Assembly: GCA_963663285.2 (NCBI GenBank)
Contig: CAXXNI010000004.1
Span: forward strand, 1,240,001-1,304,000
From: CAXXOK01 sp963663285
Lineage (GTDB): Bacteria > Bacillota > Clostridia > Christensenellales > Aristaeellaceae
Direction: 5' to 3'
Length of the DNA: 64,000 bases
Positions 33,878 through 42,301 of this stretch are shown piece by piece; the first letter of the stretch is position 1; each line of letters starts with the position of its first letter. Both the position numbers and the translations under genes were made by a program. Below the pieces are notes generated by a model. The model ran no database searches. It saw only the letters and a program-made list of their open reading frames with translations, and was not told the origin of the DNA.

Positions 33878-35389
33878 ATGCGAGCCTATCCCGATGTTTG
33901 TAAACTTACGGTGCGCGAGCTGGTAACCGCGCTGGAGAAGGGCGAAATGACCTCTGCGGAGATCACGCAGGCCTACCTCACCAGCATCGCCGCCCAAAAC
34001 GATACGATTGGCGCTTATTTGGAAGTTTATACGGCTTCTGCCATGGAAGAAGCGCAAAAAAGCGATGAGCGCCGGAAAGCAGGCAAAACGCTTTCGCCGC
34101 TGGATGGCATCCCCATTGCAATCAAGGACAATATGCTGGTGGAAGGGCATAAATGCACTTGCGCCAGCAAAATGCTTGCCGATTTTGTGTCGCCCTATAG
34201 CGCAACGGCGGTCATCAAGGTGCAGGAGGCGGGCATGCCGATACTGGGAAAGCTGAACATGGACGAGTTTGCCATGGGCTCCAGCACCGAAAACAGTGCG
34301 TTCACCTTGTGCCGCAACCCCTGGTCGACAGCCCATGTGCCGGGTGGTTCTTCCGGCGGCGCGGCTGCGGCGGTGGCGGCGGGCATGGCGCCGGTAACGC
34401 TGGGCAGCGACACGGGCGGCAGCATCCGCCAACCAGCCTCTTTCTGCGGCGTGGTCGGCGCAAAGCCCGCCTACGGTGCGGTCAGCCGGTATGGGCTGGT
34501 GGCATTTGCCAGCTCGCTGGATCAAATCGGCCCGCTGGGGAAAACAGCGGAGGATGTAGCCCTGGTGATGAATGTAATCGCCGGGTATGATACACATGAC
34601 GCTACCAGCGACGCGGCGCTTTCACCGCAGTATCCGCTGGAAGGCCTTGGTTCTCTGGAAGGGCTGACTATCGGGATGCCGAAAGAATGCTTTGGCGAAG
34701 GCCTTTCCATGCCGGTGTACCACGCGGTGGAAGCGGCGGCCGAACAGCTGCGTGCGCTGGGCGCTACGGTCGTGGAGGTCAGCATTCCGTCGCTGCCCTA
34801 TGCGCTGTCGGCGTACTATGTGCTTTCCAGCGCCGAGGCATCCAGCAATCTGGCGCGGTTTGACGGTGTACGCTATGGCTACCGTGCCAAAGAGTATGCT
34901 GATTTGGATGCGCTATACCGCAAAAGCCGCGAGGAAGGCTTTGGCATTGAGGTAAAACGCAGGATCATGCTGGGCACGTTTGCGCTGAGCAGCGGTTATC
35001 AGGATCAGTATTATTTAAAGGCGCAGCAGGCGCGCGAATTGCTCCGGTATGAGTTTGGCGAAGCACTGGGTACATGCGATGCACTGCTTACGCCGGTTGC
35101 GCCGACCTTTGCCTACCGCCTTGGGGAAAAAACGACCGACCCGATGGAAATGTACATGGGCGATTTATTCACGGTACCCGCGAATCTGGCAGGGTTACCG
35201 GCGGTAAGTGTGCCGTGTGGCATCGCCCGGGACGGAGAAGCGGTATTACCCGTCGGCATAAGTTTGCTGGGCGCGCGGGATAGCCTGCCCAAGCTGCTCT
35301 CCATTGCATCGGCCTACGAAAAAACCGTTCAGCCCAATGCGGGGCTGCGTCCTTATGAACATCTGCGCAAGGGAGGCGACAAGGCATGA
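33878..35389 (+). CDS. gatA: Aspartyl/glutamyl-tRNA amidotransferase subunit A
   Basis: 503 residues from ATG 33878 (AAGGAG upstream). It is the amidase subunit of GatCAB, which frees ammonia from glutamine for transfer to Asp- or Glu-tRNA. The catalytic Lys lies in AIKDNMLVEG (about 83), and the amidase signature GGSSGGAAAAVAAG (about 155-168) with SDTGGSIRQPA carries the Ser-cisSer pair. Length is normal. It follows aspS-gatC after 70 bases and overlaps gatB by 4. Confidence 0.97.
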   Translation: MRAYPDVCKLTVRELVTALEKGEMTSAEITQAYLTSIAAQNDTIGAYLEVYTASAMEEAQKSDERRKAGKTLSPLDGIPIAIKDNMLVEGHKCTCASKMLADFVSPYSATAVIKVQEAGMPILGKLNMDEFAMGSSTENSAFTLCRNPWSTAHVPGGSSGGAAAAVAAGMAPVTLGSDTGGSIRQPASFCGVVGAKPAYGAVSRYGLVAFASSLDQIGPLGKTAEDVALVMNVIAGYDTHDATSDAALSPQYPLEGLGSLEGLTIGMPKECFGEGLSMPVYHAVEAAAEQLRALGATVVEVSIPSLPYALSAYYVLSSAEASSNLARFDGVRYGYRAKEYADLDALYRKSREEGFGIEVKRRIMLGTFALSSGYQDQYYLKAQQARELLRYEFGEALGTCDALLTPVAPTFAYRLGEKTTDPMEMYMGDLFTVPANLAGLPAVSVPCGIARDGEAVLPVGISLLGARDSLPKLLSIASAYEKTVQPNAGLRPYEHLRKGGDKA

Positions 35390-36846
35390 GCTGGGAAATG
35401 GTCATCGGGCTGGAGACCCATGTGGAGCTGAACACGAAAAGTAAAGTATTCTGCACCTGCAAAACCGATTTTGGCGCGCCGCCCAATACCCATGTTTGCC
35501 CGGTTTGCATGGGCCTGCCCGGAGCGTTACCGGTGTTTAACGAGCAGGTATTGCACCATGCGGCGATGGCGGGGTATGCGCTCAACTGCCATGTGCACCA
35601 CCGCAGTCGTTTTGACCGGAAAAACTACTTCTATCCCGATTTGCCCAAGGCGTACCAGATCAGCCAGTTTTACCGCCCCATTTGCGAGAATGGCTGGCTG
35701 ACTGTGCAAACAGCCGTAGGCGGCGAAAAGAAAATCGGTATTACACGCATCCATATTGAAGAAGATGCGGGTAAACTGCTGCACGACAACGAGCATGGCA
35801 CGATGCTGGATATGAACCGCTGCGGTGTGCCGCTGATCGAAATTGTCAGCGAGCCGGATATCCGTTCGGCGGAGGAGGCGGTAGGATACCTGCGCAAGGT
35901 GCGGGCGATTCTTACCTATATCAATGTGAGTGACTGCCGCATGAACGAAGGCAGCCTGCGCTGCGATGTGAACCTGAGCATCCACCATCCGGGCGAGCCG
36001 TTTGGCGTGCGAACGGAAATGAAAAATCTCAACTCCTTCCAGAGCGTGGAACGCGCGATTAAAGCCGAGTTTGAGCGGCAGGTTGCGGCGCTGGAGACGG
36101 GTGAGGAGATTGTGCAGGAGACGCGGCGCTACGACCAGAAAACTGGCAAAACCTATACCATGCGACGCAAGGAAAATAGCGCGGATTACCGCTATTTTCC
36201 CGATCCGGATTTACCGGAAGTGCGCCTGACGGACGAAGACATGCGGGCGATACAGGATGCGATACCGGTGCTGCCGGATGCGCGGCGCGAGGCGTACCGC
36301 AGCCAGTACGACCTGACGGCTTATGCGGCCGAGCAGCTGACCGCGGAACGATGGCTGGCGGAGTATTTTGAGGAAGCAGCCAGTCTTGCCAAAGCACCGG
36401 TGCATGTAGCCAACCTGTTGCAGGGTGAGGTTTTCGCGCTGATGAGTGCACGGGCAACCGAAGCTGAGAAAAACGGAGAAGCATCGCTGGAAGGCCGTGA
36501 ATCTCTGCCGATAACGCCTGCCAATCTTGCTAAGCTATCCAACCTGATGGCGGAAGGCCGTGTAAACAGTTCTACCGGCAAGAAGATACTGGCTGCCCTG
36601 TTTACACAGGATCAGGATCCCATTGCGTATACAGAGGAGCATAAGCTGTTTACCATTGGCGATGACACCGCGCTGATTGAAGCAGTGAAGCAAGCGCTGG
36701 ACGCTAACCCCGATATGGTAGAAACCTACCGCAGTGGCAAGGTGAACGTAGAAAAAGCGCTGATGGGCAAAGCGATGGCGATTACACGCGGCAAAGCAGA
36801 CCCAGAGCGGCTGGCGGAGCTGCTGCATCAGGCGTTGACAGAGTAG
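35386..36846 (+). CDS. gatB: Aspartyl/glutamyl-tRNA amidotransferase subunit B
   Basis: A 486-residue kinase/amidotransferase subunit of GatCAB. The opening GLETHVELNTKSKVFC, the zinc-type cysteines (CTCKTDF...CPVCMGLPG), the catalytic-site segment RFDRKNYFYPDLPKAYQISQ and the C-terminal YqeY/tail domain (ITPANLAKLSNLMAEGRVNS) are all present. It phosphorylates the carboxyl of misacylated Asp- or Glu-tRNA and transfers ammonia from GatA. It is the last gene of the operon; I see no clear terminator after it. Confidence 0.97.
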   Translation: MSWEMVIGLETHVELNTKSKVFCTCKTDFGAPPNTHVCPVCMGLPGALPVFNEQVLHHAAMAGYALNCHVHHRSRFDRKNYFYPDLPKAYQISQFYRPICENGWLTVQTAVGGEKKIGITRIHIEEDAGKLLHDNEHGTMLDMNRCGVPLIEIVSEPDIRSAEEAVGYLRKVRAILTYINVSDCRMNEGSLRCDVNLSIHHPGEPFGVRTEMKNLNSFQSVERAIKAEFERQVAALETGEEIVQETRRYDQKTGKTYTMRRKENSADYRYFPDPDLPEVRLTDEDMRAIQDAIPVLPDARREAYRSQYDLTAYAAEQLTAERWLAEYFEEAASLAKAPVHVANLLQGEVFALMSARATEAEKNGEASLEGRESLPITPANLAKLSNLMAEGRVNSSTGKKILAALFTQDQDPIAYTEEHKLFTIGDDTALIEAVKQALDANPDMVETYRSGKVNVEKALMGKAMAITRGKADPERLAELLHQALTE

Positions 36847-36945
36847 TTTTCAGCCGGGAAACACCCCTTGTGCAAAAAGGCAAAAGGCTCTGAAAAGGCA
36901 TAAAAAACGACAAAAAAATAACGGGTTTTCCCAGCGCTACATGGT

Positions 36946-36974
36946 TTGACAAGCGATGTCGATCATGGTATGCT
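36946..36974 (+). promoter_or_regulatory. asd: asd promoter
   Basis: TTGACA (36946-36951), 17-base spacer, TATGCT (36969-36974). A leader of about 70 bases follows; it shows no known lysine riboswitch. Confidence 0.8.
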
Positions 36975-37049
36975 TTGCTGGTATACGCAGGCGGCTTCCA
37001 TCATTTTTTGATGCAAAGCCGCCGCCCAAATAGAAACGAGGTTTTCGGT

Positions 37050-38135
37050 ATGCAACAATATCGTGTCGGCATCATTGGAGCAACGGGCATGGTAGGGCAG
37101 CGTTTCGTGCTGCTATTGCACAATCACCCCTGGTTTAAGGTAACCGTTTTGGCAGCCAGCAGCCGCAGCGCGGGTCTGCCGTATCGCGAGGCTGTACAGA
37201 AACGCTGGGCGTTTGCCTCGACCCCCATTCCGGAGACGATCGCCGATATGATCGTGCAGGACGCTGCCGAGGTAGAGAAAATCTCTGCACAGGTAGATTT
37301 TGTGTTCTGCGCTGTGGACATGAAAAAAGACGAGGTTCTTGCGCTGGAAGAAAGCTATGCCAAAGCGGAAACGCCGGTGGTCAGCAACAACAGCGCAACC
37401 CGCTTAATGCCGGATATTCCCATGCTGATCCCCGAAATCAACGGCGAGCATGCGGAAATCATCGCCGCGCAGCGGAAACGGTTGGGTACCCAACGCGGCT
37501 TTATCGCTGTGAAACCCAACTGCAGCATCCAAAGCTATGTGCCCGCTCTGTGGCCGCTTTTGGATTTTGAACCCCAGAGCGTGATTGTATGCACCTATCA
37601 GGCGATCAGCGGCGCAGGCAAAACGTTTGAAACCTGGCCGGAGATGGTGGATAATGTAATCCCCTATATCGGCGGCGAGGACGAGAAGAGCGAACGTGAG
37701 CCGATGAAGATTTTCGGACATATTGAAGATGGGCAGATTGTGAACGCTGCTACGCCGGACATCAGCGCGCAGTGCCTGCGTGTGGCATGCTCCGATGGCC
37801 ATATGGCTGCGGTAAGCGTGAAGTTTGCCAAAAAGCCCACCATTGAGCAGATACTGGAGCGTTGGGAAAACTGCCATCCCCTCACCGAGGGCATGGGCTT
37901 GCCCAGCAGCCCCGCAAAGTTCCTGCAATACTTTGAGGATCCCAGCCGCCCGCAGACGCGCCTGGACCGTGAGTTTGAAAACGGTATGGGCATCAGCATC
38001 GGTCGGCTGCGCGAGGACAAGGTGTTTGATTACAAATTTGTTTGCCTAAGCCACAACACCCTGCGCGGTGCGGCGGGCGGCGGCGTACTCAGCGCGGAAT
38101 ACCTGTGTAAACAGGGCTACATCCAACCCAAATGA
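37050..38135 (+). CDS. asd: Aspartate-semialdehyde dehydrogenase (archaeal/fungal-type)
   Basis: 361 residues from ATG 37050, where the protein begins QQYRVGIIGATGMVGQRF with the NADP-binding GxxGxxG. The catalytic Cys lies in KPNCSIQSY (about 150), and the substrate-binding segment is YQAISGAGKTFETWPEM. Sequence style and the RGAAGGGVLSAE end fit the archaeal/fungal branch of the family rather than the E. coli branch. It makes aspartate semialdehyde for lysine, threonine and methionine. It is followed by dapA and dapB. Confidence 0.93.
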   Translation: MQQYRVGIIGATGMVGQRFVLLLHNHPWFKVTVLAASSRSAGLPYREAVQKRWAFASTPIPETIADMIVQDAAEVEKISAQVDFVFCAVDMKKDEVLALEESYAKAETPVVSNNSATRLMPDIPMLIPEINGEHAEIIAAQRKRLGTQRGFIAVKPNCSIQSYVPALWPLLDFEPQSVIVCTYQAISGAGKTFETWPEMVDNVIPYIGGEDEKSEREPMKIFGHIEDGQIVNAATPDISAQCLRVACSDGHMAAVSVKFAKKPTIEQILERWENCHPLTEGMGLPSSPAKFLQYFEDPSRPQTRLDREFENGMGISIGRLREDKVFDYKFVCLSHNTLRGAAGGGVLSAEYLCKQGYIQPK

Positions 38136-38240
38136 CAATTGGCTCATTAGCCAAGACGACAGGAGAACGACCCGCTACCGGTGGCAGGCATATACGTCTG
38201 AATGCACCGGGTACGGGCAGTTTGGGAGGAGGTCGACCCT

Positions 38241-39131
38241 ATGCCAACTTTGTTTCAAGGTAGCGCGGTTGCGTTGGTAACGCCCTTTACAGACGGTAAG
38301 GTAGATACGACAGCGATTGAGCGCTTGGTAGACAGGCAGCTTAATGCTGGAACAGCGGCTATCATCGTATGCGGTACAACTGGCGAGCCGACAACCATGA
38401 CGCCGAATGAGCGGGAATTGACTGTTCGCACGGTGATCAAAGCCGTTAACGGCCGGGTTCCGGTGGTTGCGGGAACCGGCAGTAATTGCACACAAACAGT
38501 AGTTGATACGGCAAAACGGTACGAGAATCTGGGTTGCGCCGCACAGCTGGTGGTGACTCCCTATTACAATAAAAGCTCGCAGGAAGGGCTGTACCGGCAT
38601 TACATGGAGATTGCCGAGCATACGCAGCTCCCGATAGTGATTTATAACGTACCTTCCCGTACGGGAATGGATATTTCTCCAGAAGTGTTGGAACGGCTGG
38701 TGGAGTGCGATAAGTTTATTGCGCTCAAGGAGAGCAGCTACAATCTGCCGTACGTAATGGAGAAGGTACGCAGGCTGGGCGACAAGATGGCGCTATACAG
38801 CGGTAACGACGATATGGTTGTACCGCTGATGGGGCTTGGCGCGCAGGGTGTCATTTCCGTTGTGGCCAATGTGCTTCCGGCAGAGATGGCGGAAATGGCG
38901 CAGAGTTACCTGAAAGGGGATACGGATAGAGCACTTGCGATGCAGCTGAAGCTGCTCCCGCTCATCCGCGCACTGTTTGCGGAAGTCAACCCCATTCCCT
39001 GTAAAGCGGCTGTGGAAATGATGGGGCTTTGCAGCGGGGACTTGCGCTTGCCGTTGATTCCGGTAAGCGCAGAAAACCGCAGTAAACTCAGAGATGCACT
39101 GATCGATCTTGGCGTTACGGTGCGGCAATAA
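38241..39131 (+). CDS. dapA: 4-hydroxy-tetrahydrodipicolinate synthase
   Basis: 296 residues from ATG 38241, placed by GGGAGGAGG eight bases upstream. It condenses pyruvate with aspartate semialdehyde. The Schiff-base Lys lies in FIALKESSYNLPYV (about residue 161), the catalytic Tyr in PYYNKSSQEGLYRHY, and TGEPTTMTPNER is the family motif. The 105 bases between asd and dapA hold a short TTGGCT/AGCCAA hairpin (38139-38154) without a T-run, so read-through from asd is likely. Confidence 0.97.
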   Translation: MPTLFQGSAVALVTPFTDGKVDTTAIERLVDRQLNAGTAAIIVCGTTGEPTTMTPNERELTVRTVIKAVNGRVPVVAGTGSNCTQTVVDTAKRYENLGCAAQLVVTPYYNKSSQEGLYRHYMEIAEHTQLPIVIYNVPSRTGMDISPEVLERLVECDKFIALKESSYNLPYVMEKVRRLGDKMALYSGNDDMVVPLMGLGAQGVISVVANVLPAEMAEMAQSYLKGDTDRALAMQLKLLPLIRALFAEVNPIPCKAAVEMMGLCSGDLRLPLIPVSAENRSKLRDALIDLGVTVRQ

Positions 39132-39143
39132 TACCGATGATAA

Positions 39144-39171
39144 AAGCCGGGCGTATGCCCGGCTTCTTTTT
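39144..39171 (+). terminator. Terminator between dapA and dapB
   Basis: AAGCCGGGC/GCCCGGCTT with a 4-base loop and CTTTTTC. It lies 12 bases after dapA, so dapB is probably expressed at a lower level or by read-through. Confidence 0.8.
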
Positions 39172-39191
39172 CAGACGAACGGAGGCTGGTT

Positions 39192-39953
39192 ATGAATATC
39201 ATTATTGGCGGCGCGATGGGGCGCATGGGGCATGAGTTGGCTGCTATCGCGGCGGAAGAAGGCATTACCGCCGTTTGCGGCGTGGATGTGGCTTATAAGG
39301 GACAGCCGTCGGATTTTCCCATGGTTGCCAGTTATGAGCAGATTACGGCGCAGGCGGATGTATTGGTGGATTTTTCACGCGCGGATAGCCTTGCCGGAAT
39401 TTTGGCTTATGCGGTTCAAGCAAAGATGCCGCTGGTTTTGTGCGCGACCGGATATACCGAAGCGGAACTTGCCAGCATTGCGCAAGCAGCACAAACCCTG
39501 CCGATTTTGCAAAGCGCCAACATGAGCCTGGGCGTAAACGTATTGCGCAGACTGGCGGAAATGGCAGCGGCTGCGCTGGGTGATGGCTTTGATGTTGAGA
39601 TTGTGGAAAAACATCACCGCCGGAAACTGGATAGCCCCAGCGGTACGGCACTGATGCTGTATGATGCGGTCAAACTGGCGAAGGGCGGAGCTGTGGAGCC
39701 GGCATACGGGCGGTATGGCCGGGATGCGAAACGCAAACCTGAGGAGATCGGCTTACACGCGGTTCGCGGCGGTACAGTAACGGGTGAACATGAAGTGGGC
39801 TTTTACGGTAATGGTGAACAAGTTTTACTGACGCACAGGGCGGAGAGCCGTGCGTTATTTGCGCAGGGCGCGCTGCGTGCGGCCCGCTTCCTGGCGGGGA
39901 AACCGGCAGGGCGTTATACGATGCAGGATGTTGTGGCAGAGATGATCGGGTAA
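39192..39953 (+). CDS. dapB: 4-hydroxy-tetrahydrodipicolinate reductase
   Basis: A 253-residue enzyme that reduces the DapA product with NAD(P)H. The N-terminal GGAMGRMG is the nucleotide-binding loop, EIVEKHHRRKLDSPSGTA (about 137-154) holds the catalytic His and Lys and the signature, and AVRGGTVTGEHEVGF lies near the C-terminus. The ribosome site is GGAGG. It completes the diaminopimelate branch after asd and dapA. Confidence 0.96.
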   Translation: MNIIIGGAMGRMGHELAAIAAEEGITAVCGVDVAYKGQPSDFPMVASYEQITAQADVLVDFSRADSLAGILAYAVQAKMPLVLCATGYTEAELASIAQAAQTLPILQSANMSLGVNVLRRLAEMAAAALGDGFDVEIVEKHHRRKLDSPSGTALMLYDAVKLAKGGAVEPAYGRYGRDAKRKPEEIGLHAVRGGTVTGEHEVGFYGNGEQVLLTHRAESRALFAQGALRAARFLAGKPAGRYTMQDVVAEMIG

Positions 39954-39975
39954 AAGCATAAATCCGTTTCAATGC

Positions 39976-40007
39976 AAAAGAACCGCCGGTATTAATACCG
40001 GCGGTTC
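39976..40007 (-). terminator. Palindromic terminator
   Basis: A perfect 28-bp palindrome, GAACCGCCGGTATT/AATACCGGCGGTTC (39980-40007). On the minus strand it ends in TTCTTTTG, so it serves mainly the XRE gene and may stop dapB transcripts weakly. Confidence 0.65.
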
Positions 40008-40040
40008 GCTTATGTTGTATGGATGAAAAAGATAGCGCAA

Positions 40041-40364
40041 TCAATCATCCTTTTCCCATTCGGACAGATTATCCTGTATGGTGGAAAGGATCTCTTTTAA
40101 CGCTGAGCGTTGCTGACTGCTTAACCCACGGGGCATAGGCCCGATAACGCTGTTGTTAATACTGCCGGAAAGCAAATAATCCAAGCTTACGTCCAGCACA
40201 TTGGCAATCGCGACCAGGGTTTCCAGGCTGGCTTTTCGCGTACCGCGTTCCACATGCCCAATAAAGGACGTGGAAACATTCACGCGTTCCGCCAGGGCTT
40301 CCTGCGTCCAGCCATGAAGCGTGCGTTGTTTGCGTATTCTACGGCCCAGATCAATGTAATCCAT
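40041..40364 (-). CDS. XRE-family transcriptional regulator
   Basis: 107 residues. The helix-turn-helix covers about 5-60 (LGRRIRKQRTLHGWTQEALAERVNVSTSFIGHVERG), followed by a short helical tail ending SEWEKDD that probably dimerises. The protein is of the small SinR/ImmR-like type. It is transcribed away from the zinc-ribbon gene across a 358-base gap. Two AAAATCGT copies 21 bases apart overlap its promoter and could be its own binding sites. Targets are unknown. Confidence 0.9.
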   Translation of the reverse strand: MDYIDLGRRIRKQRTLHGWTQEALAERVNVSTSFIGHVERGTRKASLETLVAIANVLDVSLDYLLSGSINNSVIGPMPRGLSSQQRSALKEILSTIQDNLSEWEKDD

Positions 40365-40378
40365 AACAAAACCTCATA

Positions 40379-40410
40379 AAAATCGTAAAAATTTTCAGTA
40401 AAATCGTCAA
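40379..40410 (-). promoter_or_regulatory. Promoter and possible operator of the XRE gene
   Basis: On the minus strand: TTGACG (40405-40410), 17-base spacer, TACGAT (40382-40387). Direct repeats AAAATCGT at 40379-40386 and 40400-40407 overlap both hexamers. Confidence 0.55.
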
Positions 40411-40559
40411 GTATGAAACACATTTTACTATAAAGGATAGCCTGAAATTTGAAAAGTGTCTGTTGGACGTGATTGTTGCCAGACGTATGATTATGGGTAA
40501 TCGTTCCAGCAGTTAAAGAGTTTTAACGGAATTGGATACAAGAAATTTCCGTAAAGAGG

Positions 40560-40588
40560 TATACAAATGTCTGCCATCATGCTATAAT
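40560..40588 (+). promoter_or_regulatory. Promoter of the zinc-ribbon gene
   Basis: TATACA (40560-40565), 17-base spacer, TATAAT (40583-40588); the leader is about 128 bases and shows no known riboswitch. Confidence 0.55.
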
Positions 40589-40722
40589 ACTCACGTTGAC
40601 CCAGCCAAAGTAAAGCGGTTTAGGTTCTTCCGCCTTCGTTCATCTTTGTCCGAATGATTGGAAACCCACACCCGAATCACTGGAGACCTGGGACACAGAT
40701 TAACGATTTGGAGGGAACCATC

Positions 40723-41016
40723 ATGTATCAAGACAAAACGCTGACCTGCCGCGATTGTGGCGTGGAATTCGTATTCTCCGCCAGCGAGCAGCAGTTCTTC
40801 GCGGACAAGGGATTCCAGAACGAGCCCAGCCGCTGCCCGGCCTGCCGTGCTGCGCGTCGCGCTTCTCAGAACCCCAACCGCAGCGAGCGTCAGATGTACG
40901 AAGTAATCTGCGACGGTTGCGGCGCCACCACCCAGGTGCCGTTCCAGCCCCGTGGCGATCGTCCGGTATATTGCCGTGACTGCTACGAGCGTGTTCGTCA
41001 GAACAATCAGTACTAA
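40723..41016 (+). CDS. Small zinc-ribbon protein (zf-trcl type)
   Basis: 97 residues from ATG 40723 (GGAGGG upstream). Two zinc ribbons: CRDCGVEFVFSASEQ with CPAC (residues about 9-46), and CDGCGATTQVPFQ with CYCRDC-type cysteines (about 64-88; the second pair reads CRDC). The first ribbon, with FxEKGFxNEPxRCPxCR-like spacing, is the probable zf-trcl domain. The arginine-rich middle (RAARRASQNPNRSERQ) could bind nucleic acid. Codon choice and the strong signals suggest high expression. The function of the family is unknown. Confidence 0.85.
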   Translation: MYQDKTLTCRDCGVEFVFSASEQQFFADKGFQNEPSRCPACRAARRASQNPNRSERQMYEVICDGCGATTQVPFQPRGDRPVYCRDCYERVRQNNQY

Positions 41017-41039
41017 GATAACACACCATTAGGTGTGTA

Positions 41040-41073
41040 AAACGCTTCCCCTTCGGGGGAGGCGTTTTTTCTT
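41040..41073 (+). terminator. Terminator of the zinc-ribbon gene
   Basis: AACGCTTCCCC/GGGGGAGGCGTT with a 3-base loop and six T. Confidence 0.88.
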
Positions 41074-41245
41074 TACCTACAGTAAGGAAACAAGCGCCTT
41101 GCATTGATAGCCGGATGCATTATCCTACATGGTGAAAGCAAGTAAAACAATCGGACTGGAATAAGGAGTAATGAGTCTCCATACTGGTTCTGGCCAAATG
41201 AAGGAAGCGGGATCGGATAGCGATGTGGATGAACCTTGCCGGGGT

Positions 41246-41285
41246 TAAAAAAGACGCGTGCCGACAACGAAAGCCGCACGCGTCT
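41246..41285 (-). terminator. Terminator of the lipoprotein gene
   Basis: AGACGCGTGC (41252-41261) and GCACGCGTCT (41276-41285); on the minus strand followed by TTTTTT. The 170 bases between this and the previous terminator show no gene. Confidence 0.8.
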
Positions 41286-41298
41286 ATAAAGAGTTTAA

Positions 41299-42192
41299 TC
41301 AGTTACCGGTCCGCGAGATGGTTTCGCGAACCTTGGAGAAGATATTCAAATAGTCGTCTTTAAAGCCGTACGGATATGTAATCTCAATACAATACAGAAC
41401 CTTATCAATCGTAACGGCGTGCAGCCGTCCGCCAATCTCCGTACCGTCGGCCAGCGTACCGCTGTAATTGGCATATACGCCTTTACTGCCCATCAGGTAA
41501 CGTGTCGCGGTATAACTGGGTTTCCATTCCACAAAATTTGTCGCGCTGATGTTGTTAAGACGCGATTTGATTTCGGTGCCAAGCTCCGTTTCGGAATAGT
41601 TTGCGGTAACAGGGGAAGCGGAAAGAGTGACGATACCCAGCTGATTATCCTTCATTTGCTGTTCCGGCTCGGTGAGGGTATAAATCCCATCCACACTGGC
41701 GTCGGCAACCCAGCCGGCGGGGCCTTCAAAGCTCAGACCCAGCGAAGGTACATTATAGGCTACGTAGGTAAAGGAAAGCGGTGCACGCGGTGTAGGCGTG
41801 GGCGCATCGATCGGTAACAGCGGAATCGGTGTGCTGCCCGCATAGGGGTATACGGTCGCATCTGCGTCCGCCTGACCATAAACGATAGTCGTATCGTCGT
41901 AAACGCCGTTGTCCTGGCTGTCTTCTTCGCCAAGCGCATCCGCAGCCGTAAAGTCGGCATCGGCATCAGCGGCGGTATTGTCTACCATATAGGGGTTATT
42001 GGAAAAAACGCTGTCGCTATTGCCATCGCTGCTTGTGTTTGCAGTGGGCGAGGGCGTTGCCGTATTTGTTGGGCCAAGGTATTGCGTTACTTCGGTAAAA
42101 GTTTGCGTACCGCTATCCTGCTGCCCGTTACAACCGGTCAGGAGCACCGCGACCGCCAGCAGACACAGCACCGCAAGCCATTTGCGCCTCAT
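41299..42192 (-). CDS. Lipoprotein with a PsbP/MOG1-like C-terminal domain
   Basis: 297 residues from ATG 42192 (GGAGGG upstream). The signal sequence ends in the lipobox LLTGC, so the mature N-terminal Cys (about residue 21) is lipid-anchored on the outer face of the membrane. A Thr/Pro/Asp-rich linker of about 100 residues (TNTATPSPTANTSSDG; TPTPRAPLS) leads to a compact domain (about 145-295) with VPSLGLSFEGPAGW, typical of exported PsbP-like domains. No catalytic motif is seen. It lies downstream of yhaM and may be cotranscribed with it. Confidence 0.78.
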   Translation of the reverse strand: MRRKWLAVLCLLAVAVLLTGCNGQQDSGTQTFTEVTQYLGPTNTATPSPTANTSSDGNSDSVFSNNPYMVDNTAADADADFTAADALGEEDSQDNGVYDDTTIVYGQADADATVYPYAGSTPIPLLPIDAPTPTPRAPLSFTYVAYNVPSLGLSFEGPAGWVADASVDGIYTLTEPEQQMKDNQLGIVTLSASPVTANYSETELGTEIKSRLNNISATNFVEWKPSYTATRYLMGSKGVYANYSGTLADGTEIGGRLHAVTIDKVLYCIEITYPYGFKDDYLNIFSKVRETISRTGN

Positions 42193-42301
42193 ATTCGTTC
42201 CCTCCGATTCTGACACGTTGGGGTATACACCGGTTACTTTATGGGTAATACAATATTATATCTTTATTGCATCGTCATTGTATCATCTTGCCGAATAGCA
42301 G

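Noticed and set aside
38136..38240. Possible riboswitch between asd and dapA
   Set aside because: The 105-base gap is too short for a lysine riboswitch and holds only a 6-bp hairpin without a T-run.
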